This document shows positions 9,088 through 17,775 of a stretch of 64,000 bases of DNA, one piece after another. Origin of the DNA: Deltaproteobacteria bacterium (GTDB lineage Bacteria; Myxococcota_A; Polyangia; Polyangiales; Ga0077539). The notes beneath the pieces are model-generated. The model made no database searches and was not told the DNA's origin. It saw only the letters and a list, made by a program, of their open reading frames with translations. The stretch lies in contig CANJUR010000004.1 in NCBI GenBank assembly GCA_947477565.1, forward strand, positions 1 to 64,000, written 5' to 3'. Each line of letters starts with the position of its first letter. Position 1 is the first letter of the stretch. The position numbers and the translations under genes were made by a program.

Positions 9088-12000
9088 ATGAAGGAACATC
9101 AAGGCAGGTTTGGTCCGATCGCACTCCTGTGCGCCGCGGCCCTCCTCGGAGGAGGCTGTCTCGGCAGCTCAGTGGTCGGTGGTCCGGCGGAGGACGGCGG
9201 TGCCAGCGACGCGTCCAGCGACGCGTCCAGGGATGGCGCATTCGACGCTTTCGATGGCGCGGATGTCATCGCCGATGCCGCGGACGCGGGCAAAGCAGTC
9301 GACGCGGGAGATAGCGGCGGTGCAGACGCCAGGTCCGTATGCACAAGCAACGCGGAGTGCGCGGACAACGAGTTCGGGCAAAACGTCTGCGACGTCATGA
9401 CCGGGCGCTGCGTCCGATGCACCACCGCGGAGGACACATGCGCCGCGGCTGAGTACTGCAACCCCACATCGAACACCTGCGTGCGCGGCTGTCGCAACGA
9501 CGACGCCTGTCGCGGATCCGTAGCAGACGGCGGCGTAGCGGACGGCGGCGACGGCGGCTTCGTCTCCGGCGGTCGCTGCAATCCGACCACGCGGACGTGC
9601 GTCGATTGCGTCACCGACGAGCAGTGCGCGACGGGCCAGCGATGCGTTGGCAGCGTGTGCGTGACGGGCTGCACCGACTCCACGCGCTGCGGCCCGGGAG
9701 AGGCCTGCTGCGCGGGCGGGTGCGTGGACACGCGCGCCAACGTCGCCAACTGCGGGACTTGCGGTACGGTCTGCGCGACTCCAAACGCTGCGCCGCGCTG
9801 TGAGATGGGGATGTGTCGCATCGGGGAGTGCACCGGCGCCTCTCGCGACTGCGACGGAACCGTCGCCAACGGCTGCGAGACCAACACGCTCGAAGACCTC
9901 ACGAACTGCGGTGGCTGCGGTCGCATGTGTCCGCGTCCCGCAAACGCGAGCCCCACCTGCACCGGGGGCACCTGCGGATTTACGTGCGACGCGGGCTTCG
10001 CCGACTGCGACGCCAACGCAGCCAACGGTTGCGAGGTCGATACCCGCAGCGACCGCACCCACTGTGGCCGTTGTATGAACGAGTGCACACCCGCGAGCGG
10101 CACCGGCGCGTGCTCTGCGGGGACTTGCACCGTGATCGCGTGCGACCAGGGCTTCGGCGACTGCGACGGCAACCCGACCAACGGGTGCGAAGTGGACGTG
10201 CGCGTCAGCACGATGCACTGCGGCACCTGCGGGACGACGTGCCCGGCGCCCGCCAACGGCGCCGCGACCTGCTCGATGGGCCGCTGCGGCGTCGCCTGCG
10301 CGGACGGCTACGCGGACTGCGACGGCAACGCGGCCAACGGCTGCGAGGTCGACGTCCGCACCGACAACACCCACTGCGGAGCGTGCGGTCGGCCGTGCGT
10401 GATCCCCAACGGCACCCCGGGCTGCGCCGACGGCGTGTGCCGGGTGGGGATGTGCAACGAGGGCTTCGCGGACTGCGACGGCGACGCGGCCAACGGCTGC
10501 GAGACCGACGTGCGCACCGCGTCGGCCAACTGCGGGCGCTGCGGCAACATGTGCCTCGTCGCCGGGGGCACCGCAGCGTGCACGGCCGGGTCATGCGTGA
10601 TCGGCGGCTGCGCAACCGGGCGCGGCGACTGCGACATGAACGCGATGAACGGCTGCGAGATCGATACGCAGACCAGTGCGACGAACTGCGGTGCTTGCGG
10701 CCGAACGTGCGTGATCCCGAACGGGACGGCGGCGTGCCGGGACGGGCGCTGCGGCGTCGGCGTCTGCAACGTCGGCTTCGGGGACTGCGACGGCGACCCG
10801 ACCAACGGCTGCGAGACCAACCTTCTTACGACGACGAACCACTGCGGCCTCTGCGGCAACCAGTGCGTCGTCGCCAACGGTACGGCTGCTTGCGTTGCGG
10901 GCGCCTGCATCATCAGCGCGTGCACTCCGACCTTCGCCAACTGCAACAACTTCTACGGCGACGGCTGCGAGGTCGGAACGGTGAGCGACGTCAACAACTG
11001 CGGCGTGTGCCGCAACGTCTGCCCGACGCCGCCAAGCGGCACGCGAACGTGCATCGCGGGCATCTGCTCGGTCGGCAACTGCGCGGCCGGCACCGCCGAC
11101 TGCGATGGCAGCCTGATGACTGGATGCGAGACGAACACCGTCACGAGCGTGCTCCACTGCGGTGGCTGCGGGCGCGCGTGCGCGGCGAGGGCGAACGCGA
11201 CAGTGACGTGCGCTGCGGGGGCGTGCGGATTTACCTGCAACGCGGGCTTCGCGGACTGCGACGGAATCGCGGCCAACGGCTGCGAGGTGAACATCCTGAC
11301 GACCGCCGGAAACTGCGGCCGGTGCGGCAACGCCTGCTCGACTGCAAACGGTACGTCGGCCTGCTCGGCGGGCGTCTGCGGCATCGGGGCGTGCAACGTC
11401 GGCTTTGCCAACTGCGATGGCCTCGTCGCAACCGGCTGCGAGGTAGACCTGCGATCGAACAGTAGCAACTGCGGGTCGTGCACGACGGTGTGCGCGGCAC
11501 CCGTGGGAGGCAGCGTGGCGTGCACAGCGAGCGCGTGCGTGCGGACCTGCCCGACCGGTCAGACGAACTGCGGCGGGACGTGCCGCGCAACCGGCGCAAC
11601 GTGCGCCTCCGCGGGGACTGGAGGCTGCGCCCAGAGCGGCACCGTCATCTGCTCGGGGACGACCGCGGTGTGCTCGGTGGGGCCGCGTACCTCCGGCACC
11701 TGCACCTCGCCGACGGGCGGTGTGTGCAACTCGACCGGCACTTGCACGTGCGCCGCGGGCCAGACGAACTGCTCGGGGACGTGTAGGGCGCTCGCGACCG
11801 ACACAGCCAACTGCGGTGCCTGCGGAACGCTGTGCTCGGCCCCGATCGGCGGCAGCGTTACGTGCAGCGCTAGCGCCTGCGTGCAGGCGTGCCCAGCGGG
11901 TCAGACGAACTGCGGTGGCACTTGCCGCGCGACCGGCGCGACGTGTTCGTCCGCCGGCTCGGGAGGCTGCGCACAGAGCGGGACGATCGTCTGCTCGGGG

Positions 12001-12576
12001 ACGACCACCCTCTGCTCGGCCACGCCGCGGACCTCTGGAACGTGCACGACCCCGGTGGGTGGATCGTGCGACGTTTCAGGTGCCTGCGTGTGCCCGGCGG
12101 GTCAATCCAACTGCTCGGGCACGTGCCGCAACCTGACCAGTGACAACGCAAGCTGCGGCGCTTGCGGCAACGCCTGCACGTCCACGCAGGCGTGCGTGAG
12201 CGACGTGTGTGTCGGCCAGGGTTCTCTGCGCTTCACGCTGACGTGGAACACCAACGGCGACATGGACCTCCACCTGCTGCCGCCGTGCGGCACGGAGATC
12301 TACTACGGTCGGCTGTCCGCCTGCGGCGGCTCGCTCGACATCGACGACCGATCCCTGCGAGGCCCGGAGAACATCTTCTGGGCGTCGAGCTTCACCTCGG
12401 GTCGTTACTACGTCTGCCCAGAGTCCTTTACCTCCGCGGTGGCCAACGCGACCTGGACTCTCACCGTCGTCCGGAACGGCGTGACCGTCGCGACCAGCAC
12501 CGGCGTTCGCGGCCGCACCGACGGCAACGTCGTCTGCGGTCCGTCCTTCCCGGGTGTGGTCGTGCTCGAGCTCTGA
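9088..12576 (+). CDS. Giant Cys-rich repeat lipoprotein with YfaP-like C-terminal domain
   Basis: 1,162 residues, secreted. A signal peptide ends in LLGGGC, giving a lipid-anchored C24. An Asp/Ala-rich spacer of about 70 residues follows, then Cys-rich modules. I count eleven repeats of about 50 residues with the core DCDGNxxNGCE-(7-8)-NCGxCGxxC. Two near-identical 114-residue blocks follow (PTGQTNCGGTCRATGATC and its copy). The protein ends in a beta-sandwich-like domain: RFTLTWNTNGDMDLHLLPP, GGSLDIDD, GPENIFWAS. This resembles the YfaP/DUF2135 type. The start is ATG 9088 with AGAGGG just upstream; 9085 is an alternative. Many disulfides are expected. Function is unknown; surface adhesion or matrix is a guess. 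Confidence 0.82.
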   Translation: MKEHQGRFGPIALLCAAALLGGGCLGSSVVGGPAEDGGASDASSDASRDGAFDAFDGADVIADAADAGKAVDAGDSGGADARSVCTSNAECADNEFGQNVCDVMTGRCVRCTTAEDTCAAAEYCNPTSNTCVRGCRNDDACRGSVADGGVADGGDGGFVSGGRCNPTTRTCVDCVTDEQCATGQRCVGSVCVTGCTDSTRCGPGEACCAGGCVDTRANVANCGTCGTVCATPNAAPRCEMGMCRIGECTGASRDCDGTVANGCETNTLEDLTNCGGCGRMCPRPANASPTCTGGTCGFTCDAGFADCDANAANGCEVDTRSDRTHCGRCMNECTPASGTGACSAGTCTVIACDQGFGDCDGNPTNGCEVDVRVSTMHCGTCGTTCPAPANGAATCSMGRCGVACADGYADCDGNAANGCEVDVRTDNTHCGACGRPCVIPNGTPGCADGVCRVGMCNEGFADCDGDAANGCETDVRTASANCGRCGNMCLVAGGTAACTAGSCVIGGCATGRGDCDMNAMNGCEIDTQTSATNCGACGRTCVIPNGTAACRDGRCGVGVCNVGFGDCDGDPTNGCETNLLTTTNHCGLCGNQCVVANGTAACVAGACIISACTPTFANCNNFYGDGCEVGTVSDVNNCGVCRNVCPTPPSGTRTCIAGICSVGNCAAGTADCDGSLMTGCETNTVTSVLHCGGCGRACAARANATVTCAAGACGFTCNAGFADCDGIAANGCEVNILTTAGNCGRCGNACSTANGTSACSAGVCGIGACNVGFANCDGLVATGCEVDLRSNSSNCGSCTTVCAAPVGGSVACTASACVRTCPTGQTNCGGTCRATGATCASAGTGGCAQSGTVICSGTTAVCSVGPRTSGTCTSPTGGVCNSTGTCTCAAGQTNCSGTCRALATDTANCGACGTLCSAPIGGSVTCSASACVQACPAGQTNCGGTCRATGATCSSAGSGGCAQSGTIVCSGTTTLCSATPRTSGTCTTPVGGSCDVSGACVCPAGQSNCSGTCRNLTSDNASCGACGNACTSTQACVSDVCVGQGSLRFTLTWNTNGDMDLHLLPPCGTEIYYGRLSACGGSLDIDDRSLRGPENIFWASSFTSGRYYVCPESFTSAVANATWTLTVVRNGVTVATSTGVRGRTDGNVVCGPSFPGVVVLEL

Positions 12577-12590
12577 TCCGTCACGCGTTC

Positions 12591-12619
12591 GCGGCGCCGG
12601 GACATTCCCCAGGCGCCGC
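12591..12619. terminator. GC-rich hairpin between convergent Cys-rich genes
   Basis: GCGGCGCC at 12591-12598 pairs perfectly with GGCGCCGC at 12612-12619 around a 13-base loop that can pair further internally (GGG/CCC). It lies 15 bases after the stop of the plus-strand gene and faces the convergent minus-strand gene. There is no T tract, so it would be an atypical terminator. Confidence 0.4.
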
Positions 12620-12684
12620 CCGCGTCCCCCTTCGCCCCCTCGCTCCCCCCCGAACCTTCTCGTCGTAGTGACCTTCGCGCCAAT

Positions 12685-15198
12685 TCAGCGCGGCGCGAAC
12701 CGAATGCGCGTCGCGGCGGTGATGGTCCCCACGTAGGCCAATGCATTCATCGGCGAGTGGTAGTCCTGCAGTCCGACCGTCACGTTGGTCTGGGCGATCA
12801 TCGGCGCCCCACCAGGACCAGCGAATGGTGCGTTGTAGAGCATGTCGAGGTTGCCGCTGTTCTCGTAGGCGATGAGCTCATACGAGAAGGTACTGGTCGG
12901 TAGCTGCGCCGAGCACACGGAATCCGCGGCGGTGCTGCAATAAAGCGTCGAGTCGACGCTCTGCACGACGAACCGCCGGGTGGGTGCCGAGCCGAGGGTC
13001 GCGACGCAGATCCCGCGTGGCCCCTGCACGAGATCGACGCCGAAGATGAAGGCTGCGGGCAACGGCAGCGGGCGGGTCGTGTTCGGCAGGGCGCCGAAGT
13101 GTCGGTACGGCGCCACGGCCGGAATCGTGTCGATGTAGGCGTAATAGTCCCCAAACCCGACCCACCCATTGCTGCTCACGGAGTAGGTGAAGTTCGTCGT
13201 CCCCCAGAACTCCACCGGGAACGAAAGCGTCCCGCTCACGCGCTCGTCGTCCGCGAGAGGCAGCACCTGCACCGCTCCGGGCGCGACGCACGCGTCGATC
13301 CAGACCACGCCTGCGGGTGGCGCACCGACGGTGTACCCACCGAACGACGCCACCGCGCAGCGGCCGGCCTCACAGGTTCGCCCTGAAGCGCACACGTTGC
13401 CGCAGGCACCGCAGTTCTGATTGTTGGCCACGGGCTGAACCTCGCAGCCCGTAGACGCGTTTCGGTCGCAGTCAGCGAAGCCGCTGGTGCACGACACGAC
13501 GGTGCAGGCCGAGGCCACGCAGGCGCCGACTCCGTTGATCGGCGCGCACGCACGCCCGCAACCCCCACAATCGGTAGTGCTGCTGCGGGTGTTCACCTCG
13601 CAGCCGTTCGAAGGGAATCCGTCGCAGTCCGCGAAGCCTGGAAGGCAACTCCCAACCGCACACGTTCCGCCGCGACAAGCCGCGACCGCGTTGGGCAGCG
13701 CGCACATTGCCCCGCAGGCGCCGCACGCCATCACGTTGGTGAGGAGGTTTGTTTCGCAGCCATTGACCGCGTTGCCGTCGCAGTTGGCGAAACCTGCGGA
13801 GCAAGCAAAGCCGCACGTTCTGGCCGCGCAGGTAGGGGTCGCGTTCGCCGGTGCGGAGCATGGCGCGCCGCAACTGCCGCAGTTCGCGACCGAGGTGTTG
13901 AAATCGACTTCGCAGCCGTCCAGCGTCGATCCGTTACAGTTACCGGCACCTGCGATGCACGCCCCGAGCGAGCAGACGCCTGCATTGCAGGTGCCCACCG
14001 CGCGAGGAAACGCGCAGCTCCGTCCGCACGCACCGCAATGGGCCAGCGACACGGCGAGGTCCGTCTCGCAGCCGTTGCTCGCCGTGAGGTCGCAGTTGTC
14101 AAAGCCAGCATCGCATCGGCCAATGGAGCAACTGCCTCCGGAGCAGAGCCCGGTCGCGCGCGGGAAGGTGCACCTCGTTCCGCACATCCGGCAGTTCGCG
14201 CTGTCGTTCTGTAGGTCTACCTCGCAGCCATTGACGGTGTTGCCGTCGCAGTCGCCACGGTCTGTCGCGCATGCAGTTCGGGTGCACAGCCCGCCGATGC
14301 AATCACCCACGCCGCCCAAAAAACTGCACTCGTTGCCGCAGCGACCGCAGTTCGTCAGCGTGCGCGCGAGGTCCACCTCGCAGCCGTTGGCGGTGTTGCC
14401 ATCGCAGTCGCCGAAGCCCGGTGCGCACGCATAGGCACACGCGCCATCCGAGCACGTCGCGGTCGCGTTTGCCCGCGCCGCGCAAACCACCCCGCACCCC
14501 CCGCAGTGGGCGATCGTGATCCGGGTGTTGGTTTCGCACCCGGTCGAAGAATCGCCGTCGCAGTCGCCGAAAGGCTCGTTGCATCGACCCACGCCGCACC
14601 GATTCGCTGCACAAGCCGGGACTCCGTTGACCGTTGAGCAGAGCGCACCGCAAGCACCGCAGTTGGTCGCGTCGGTCGCTGAATCAATGCAGCCGCCGCC
14701 GCAGCATGTTCGCCCAGTCGGACACCCGCGCACGGCGTCGCAGCCGGCCACGCACGCGCGATCGGTGCAGCGCGTACCGATTGGGCAGTGTTCGTTCGTA
14801 AGGCATTGGACGCACGCGTGGCTCGCGAGGTCGCAGCGCCCGGCGCTGACGCCGCCGTCGATGGTGCCTCCGTCGGCGGCCGCGGCTGTGCACGCCTGGT
14901 CGCTGCCGCAGCCGGGTGCGCAGGTGTTTTCGGTGGCGCAGTAGCGTCCTGCGCCGCACGTGTCGCGCGTGGGGATGCAAGCGACACAACGGCCCGTGCT
15001 GGTGTCGCACACAGGGAGCCCGACAGACGCGCGAGCGCAGTCCTCATCGGCGGCGCAGCGCGAAGGGGCGTCGAAGGCGTCCATCGAAGTGCCCGCGTCG
15101 CCAGTGGCGTTCGGCACGAAGCGGTCCCACTCCCAACTGCAGCCAAGCACACAGAGCGAAGCGACCGCCACCGCGCGACGGATGACTCGATGACCCAT
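12685..15198 (-). CDS. Large Cys-rich repeat lipoprotein with beta-sandwich C-terminus
   Basis: 837 residues. The signal peptide MGHRVIRRAVAVASLCVLGC gives a lipidated C20. Short Cys-knot-like segments come next, then eight repeats of the DCDGNxxNGCE / NCGxCGxxC type also seen in the 9088-12576 protein. A C-terminal domain of about 200 residues (SVSSNGWVGFGDYYAYIDTI onward) resembles nidogen-like sandwich domains of secreted proteins. A strong GGGAGG site nine bases upstream selects ATG 15198, whose A is shared with the stop of the TPR gene (TGATG). It is therefore the third gene of a kinase-TPR/PEGA-lipoprotein operon. Function is unknown. Confidence 0.82.
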   Translation of the reverse strand: MGHRVIRRAVAVASLCVLGCSWEWDRFVPNATGDAGTSMDAFDAPSRCAADEDCARASVGLPVCDTSTGRCVACIPTRDTCGAGRYCATENTCAPGCGSDQACTAAAADGGTIDGGVSAGRCDLASHACVQCLTNEHCPIGTRCTDRACVAGCDAVRGCPTGRTCCGGGCIDSATDATNCGACGALCSTVNGVPACAANRCGVGRCNEPFGDCDGDSSTGCETNTRITIAHCGGCGVVCAARANATATCSDGACAYACAPGFGDCDGNTANGCEVDLARTLTNCGRCGNECSFLGGVGDCIGGLCTRTACATDRGDCDGNTVNGCEVDLQNDSANCRMCGTRCTFPRATGLCSGGSCSIGRCDAGFDNCDLTASNGCETDLAVSLAHCGACGRSCAFPRAVGTCNAGVCSLGACIAGAGNCNGSTLDGCEVDFNTSVANCGSCGAPCSAPANATPTCAARTCGFACSAGFANCDGNAVNGCETNLLTNVMACGACGAMCALPNAVAACRGGTCAVGSCLPGFADCDGFPSNGCEVNTRSSTTDCGGCGRACAPINGVGACVASACTVVSCTSGFADCDRNASTGCEVQPVANNQNCGACGNVCASGRTCEAGRCAVASFGGYTVGAPPAGVVWIDACVAPGAVQVLPLADDERVSGTLSFPVEFWGTTNFTYSVSSNGWVGFGDYYAYIDTIPAVAPYRHFGALPNTTRPLPLPAAFIFGVDLVQGPRGICVATLGSAPTRRFVVQSVDSTLYCSTAADSVCSAQLPTSTFSYELIAYENSGNLDMLYNAPFAGPGGAPMIAQTNVTVGLQDYHSPMNALAYVGTITAATRIRFAPR

Positions 15199-16172
15199 CA
15201 GAAAGAACCTCCCACGGTGACACTTCGCCAACCTACGGATACTGCGACCGGCGGCGGCTCGGACCACCGACCGAGCGCGAAGAAAGTGACCGCAGCAGCG
15301 GCACCGACGATCCCGACGCCGAGGGAGACGTTCGTGAGCGCCTGGTAGCTTCGCCCGCCGTCCACGTCAGACTGCGTAATCGACGAACATCCGCCGCCGG
15401 CGCAGCGCTCACCGAGGTCATCGTAGCGGCCGCTCGCAAGCGCATAGAACCCAGCGAACCCGGCGAACCCAACGACTCCGACGCCAACTCCGATCCAGGC
15501 CAGCGAGCGGCGCAGACCCCCCGCGGGCGTCGTCGGTCGAACCCTCTCGACGGGTCGGCGAAGACTCGAGACCTCGGTGAAGCCCCCCGCCTGCACACGG
15601 GGACGCAGCACCACGCCGATGGTCACCTCACGGCCCGCGTCGACCTCCGAGGCGCGCTGTTCGGCCTCGAAGCCCGCAGCTTCGATTGTGATCGTCACGG
15701 GCCCTGGCATCACCGGGATCGCGATGCCAAGCGCCGCGACGGGCACGTTGCGCTGGTTGACACGAATCGACGCCCCGTCGGGGACGCCGGGAATGGTCAA
15801 GGTCAGGCGTCCCACCCGGGGCTCAACCTGCAAGAGCTCTACCTGCGCAACATCGCGAGTCTGCGCATAACGGGGGTCGAGCTGGGCGCGGTCGCCGGCC
15901 TCGCGCATCGCGCGCTCGAACTCCGGGACGGCTTCGTCCAGACGACCCAACTCACGAAGGCACCGGCCGAGGTAGAGGCGCGTGTTTGGGGAGCCATACA
16001 GCTCGACGGACGCGCGAAACTCCTCAAGCGCGTGCGGGAAATCCTGCGCGTCGTAGAGGGCGGCGCCGCGAGTGAATCGCTGCTGGGCGAACGCGGTGTT
16101 GTCCTGCGCCGAAGCGACGGCAGGGACGCAAAGGCCCACGAGGGCAGCGAACACGAAAGGAGTGATGCGCAT
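15198..16172 (-). CDS. TPR/PEGA-type exported membrane protein
   Basis: 324 residues. A signal peptide (MRITPFVFAALVGLCVPAVASAQ) is followed by two or three TPR-like helices (about 25-125: ALYDAQDFPHALEEFRASVE, YLGRCLRELGRLDEAVPEFE). A PEGA-like beta domain follows (about 135-205: RLTLTIPGVPDGASIRVNQ, GPVTITIEAAGFE). Two hydrophobic helices come near the end (SLAWIGVGVGVVGFAGFAGF and SLGVGIVGAAAAVTFFALG). This architecture is common next to myxobacterial kinases. It starts 3 bases after the kinase stop and shares a base with the next start. It probably sits in the envelope between the kinase and the lipoprotein; that link is inference. Confidence 0.75.
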   Translation of the reverse strand: MRITPFVFAALVGLCVPAVASAQDNTAFAQQRFTRGAALYDAQDFPHALEEFRASVELYGSPNTRLYLGRCLRELGRLDEAVPEFERAMREAGDRAQLDPRYAQTRDVAQVELLQVEPRVGRLTLTIPGVPDGASIRVNQRNVPVAALGIAIPVMPGPVTITIEAAGFEAEQRASEVDAGREVTIGVVLRPRVQAGGFTEVSSLRRPVERVRPTTPAGGLRRSLAWIGVGVGVVGFAGFAGFYALASGRYDDLGERCAGGGCSSITQSDVDGGRSYQALTNVSLGVGIVGAAAAVTFFALGRWSEPPPVAVSVGWRSVTVGGSF

Positions 16173-16175
16173 GGG

Positions 16176-17720
16176 TCAGATGGATCCGGGACGAAACTCG
16201 CCGACAGGCTGCGGCTCGCGCGGAGGGGGGGGCGTAACGACCGGCGAATCCGTGGAGGGACGCACCGCCGGACGAGCACCACGGCGACCCGGCGAACGCG
16301 GCGGCGGGTTCACCGCAACGACGGTCGGAGGGGGGGCGACGACGGGCTCGGGCATGGCCAGCACGGGTTCCGGTGGGACTGCCACAGGCTCTGGTGGCAC
16401 TACCACGGGCTCCGGCGGCAACACGATCGGGGTCGGCAAGACGTGGGCGGAGGGCGCTGAGAGCGCGCGGCGCGCGACGGGGCGACGAGGCTTGATGGCA
16501 TATCCGATGAACACGAGCAGCATCACGATCGGCACCGCCACGAGGAGCGCCCATCGGACGCGCGACGGCGGGTCAGAAGGTCGTTCAGCGGGGGCATTGA
16601 GCTGCACGACCGACCGCGGGAGCGGCGGCGGGAGCGACGCAGCGACGGAGAGCGAGACATCGGTGCGGGCGAAATGCACCGCGGAGGGGTTGGTCAGCTC
16701 AGCGAGCACAATGACCTCACCCTCGCCGATGCGCTTCACAAGGTCGCGACGAGCCGAGAGCGTCGCCCCCTGCAGATCGTGTACGAGCGTGCTGACCAAC
16801 CGAGCATTCGCTACTTTGATGGGCAGGTCTTCAAGGGCCTCCGCGAAGGCCACCGCGGTGGCAAATCGCTTCTCCGGATCACGCTCAATGGCCTTCATGA
16901 CGATCGCGCTAAACACCGGATCGAGATCCGTCACGATCTCCGACGGAGGGCGAACATCCCCGTTGATCACGAGTTGAACCGTGTCGAGGTCGGTGTCGCC
17001 GCGGAAGAGCCGACGGCCCGTGAGGGTCTCCCAGAGCACCACCCCGGCGGCGTAGATGTCCGTCCGCCGGGTCACCATCGCGCCCTCGATCTGCTCCGGG
17101 GCCATGTACGCGAGCTTGCCCTTGATCTGCGCGGCGCCGACCTCCGCCACCCGGGCTTCGGTCTTCGCGATGCCGAAGTCCGTGATTCGCGCGACCCCAT
17201 CGACACCCACGAGAACGTTCTGCGGGGAGACGTCACGGTGCACCACCGAGAGGTCGTTGCCGTCGTTGTCGGCCAGTTCGTGCGCCGCGTGAAGGCCCGA
17301 GAGCATGTCGATGAAGATCCGCGCGGCCACCGGCGGTGGGATACGCCGACCCCGCTTGCCAGCGGCCTTGATCAGCCCGGAAAGCCGATCGCCCTCGATG
17401 TATTCCATCACCAGGTAAAGCCGCCCGTCGTCGTCGCCGACGTCGAGGGTGCTCACCACATTGGGATGGTGGATCTTCGCCGCAAGACGAGCCTCGTCGA
17501 GGAACATCTCGGCGAACTCCTCGTCCACTCGCAGGTGCGGATGGCAGACCTTCACCGCGACGACGCGCTCGAAGCCCGCGACCCCCCTCGCGCGGCCCAG
17601 GAACACCGACGCCATACCCCCGCTAGCGATCTCCGTGAGGAGCTCGTAGCGACCCAGCACACGACCGTTCGAAGAGGCTTCTTCGTCCGGCGGCTCTTGA
17701 TTGTCAGCGCCTGACGCCAT
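16176..17720 (-). CDS. Transmembrane Ser/Thr protein kinase
   Basis: 514 residues. A Hanks-type kinase domain spans about 24-290, with glycine loop IASGGMASVFLGRA, VAVKVCHPHL (catalytic Lys), catalytic loop HRDVSPQNVLV, DFG (ITDFGIAK) and YMAPEQIEG. The set is complete, so activity is expected. A spacer leads to one membrane helix near 388-408 (WALLVAVPIVMLLVFIGYAI). A periplasmic Pro-rich tail follows with repeated PPEPV units and no recognisable sensor domain. It is the first gene of the operon with the TPR/PEGA protein (3-base gap) and the Cys-rich lipoprotein, and lies 55 bases after the sigma factor stop. Confidence 0.92.
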   Translation of the reverse strand: MASGADNQEPPDEEASSNGRVLGRYELLTEIASGGMASVFLGRARGVAGFERVVAVKVCHPHLRVDEEFAEMFLDEARLAAKIHHPNVVSTLDVGDDDGRLYLVMEYIEGDRLSGLIKAAGKRGRRIPPPVAARIFIDMLSGLHAAHELADNDGNDLSVVHRDVSPQNVLVGVDGVARITDFGIAKTEARVAEVGAAQIKGKLAYMAPEQIEGAMVTRRTDIYAAGVVLWETLTGRRLFRGDTDLDTVQLVINGDVRPPSEIVTDLDPVFSAIVMKAIERDPEKRFATAVAFAEALEDLPIKVANARLVSTLVHDLQGATLSARRDLVKRIGEGEVIVLAELTNPSAVHFARTDVSLSVAASLPPPLPRSVVQLNAPAERPSDPPSRVRWALLVAVPIVMLLVFIGYAIKPRRPVARRALSAPSAHVLPTPIVLPPEPVVVPPEPVAVPPEPVLAMPEPVVAPPPTVVAVNPPPRSPGRRGARPAVRPSTDSPVVTPPPPREPQPVGEFRPGSI

Positions 17721-17775
17721 GGCAGATCATTGTGCTTGCAGCGAAAGCGCCGCGGCAAGCTCCCTCGTCCGCCTT

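Noticed and set aside
9099-10374. Long open frames antisense to the Cys-rich repeat gene
   Set aside because: They mirror the repetitive Cys/Gly/Asp codons of the plus-strand gene, have no export or domain features, and stop where the repeats end.
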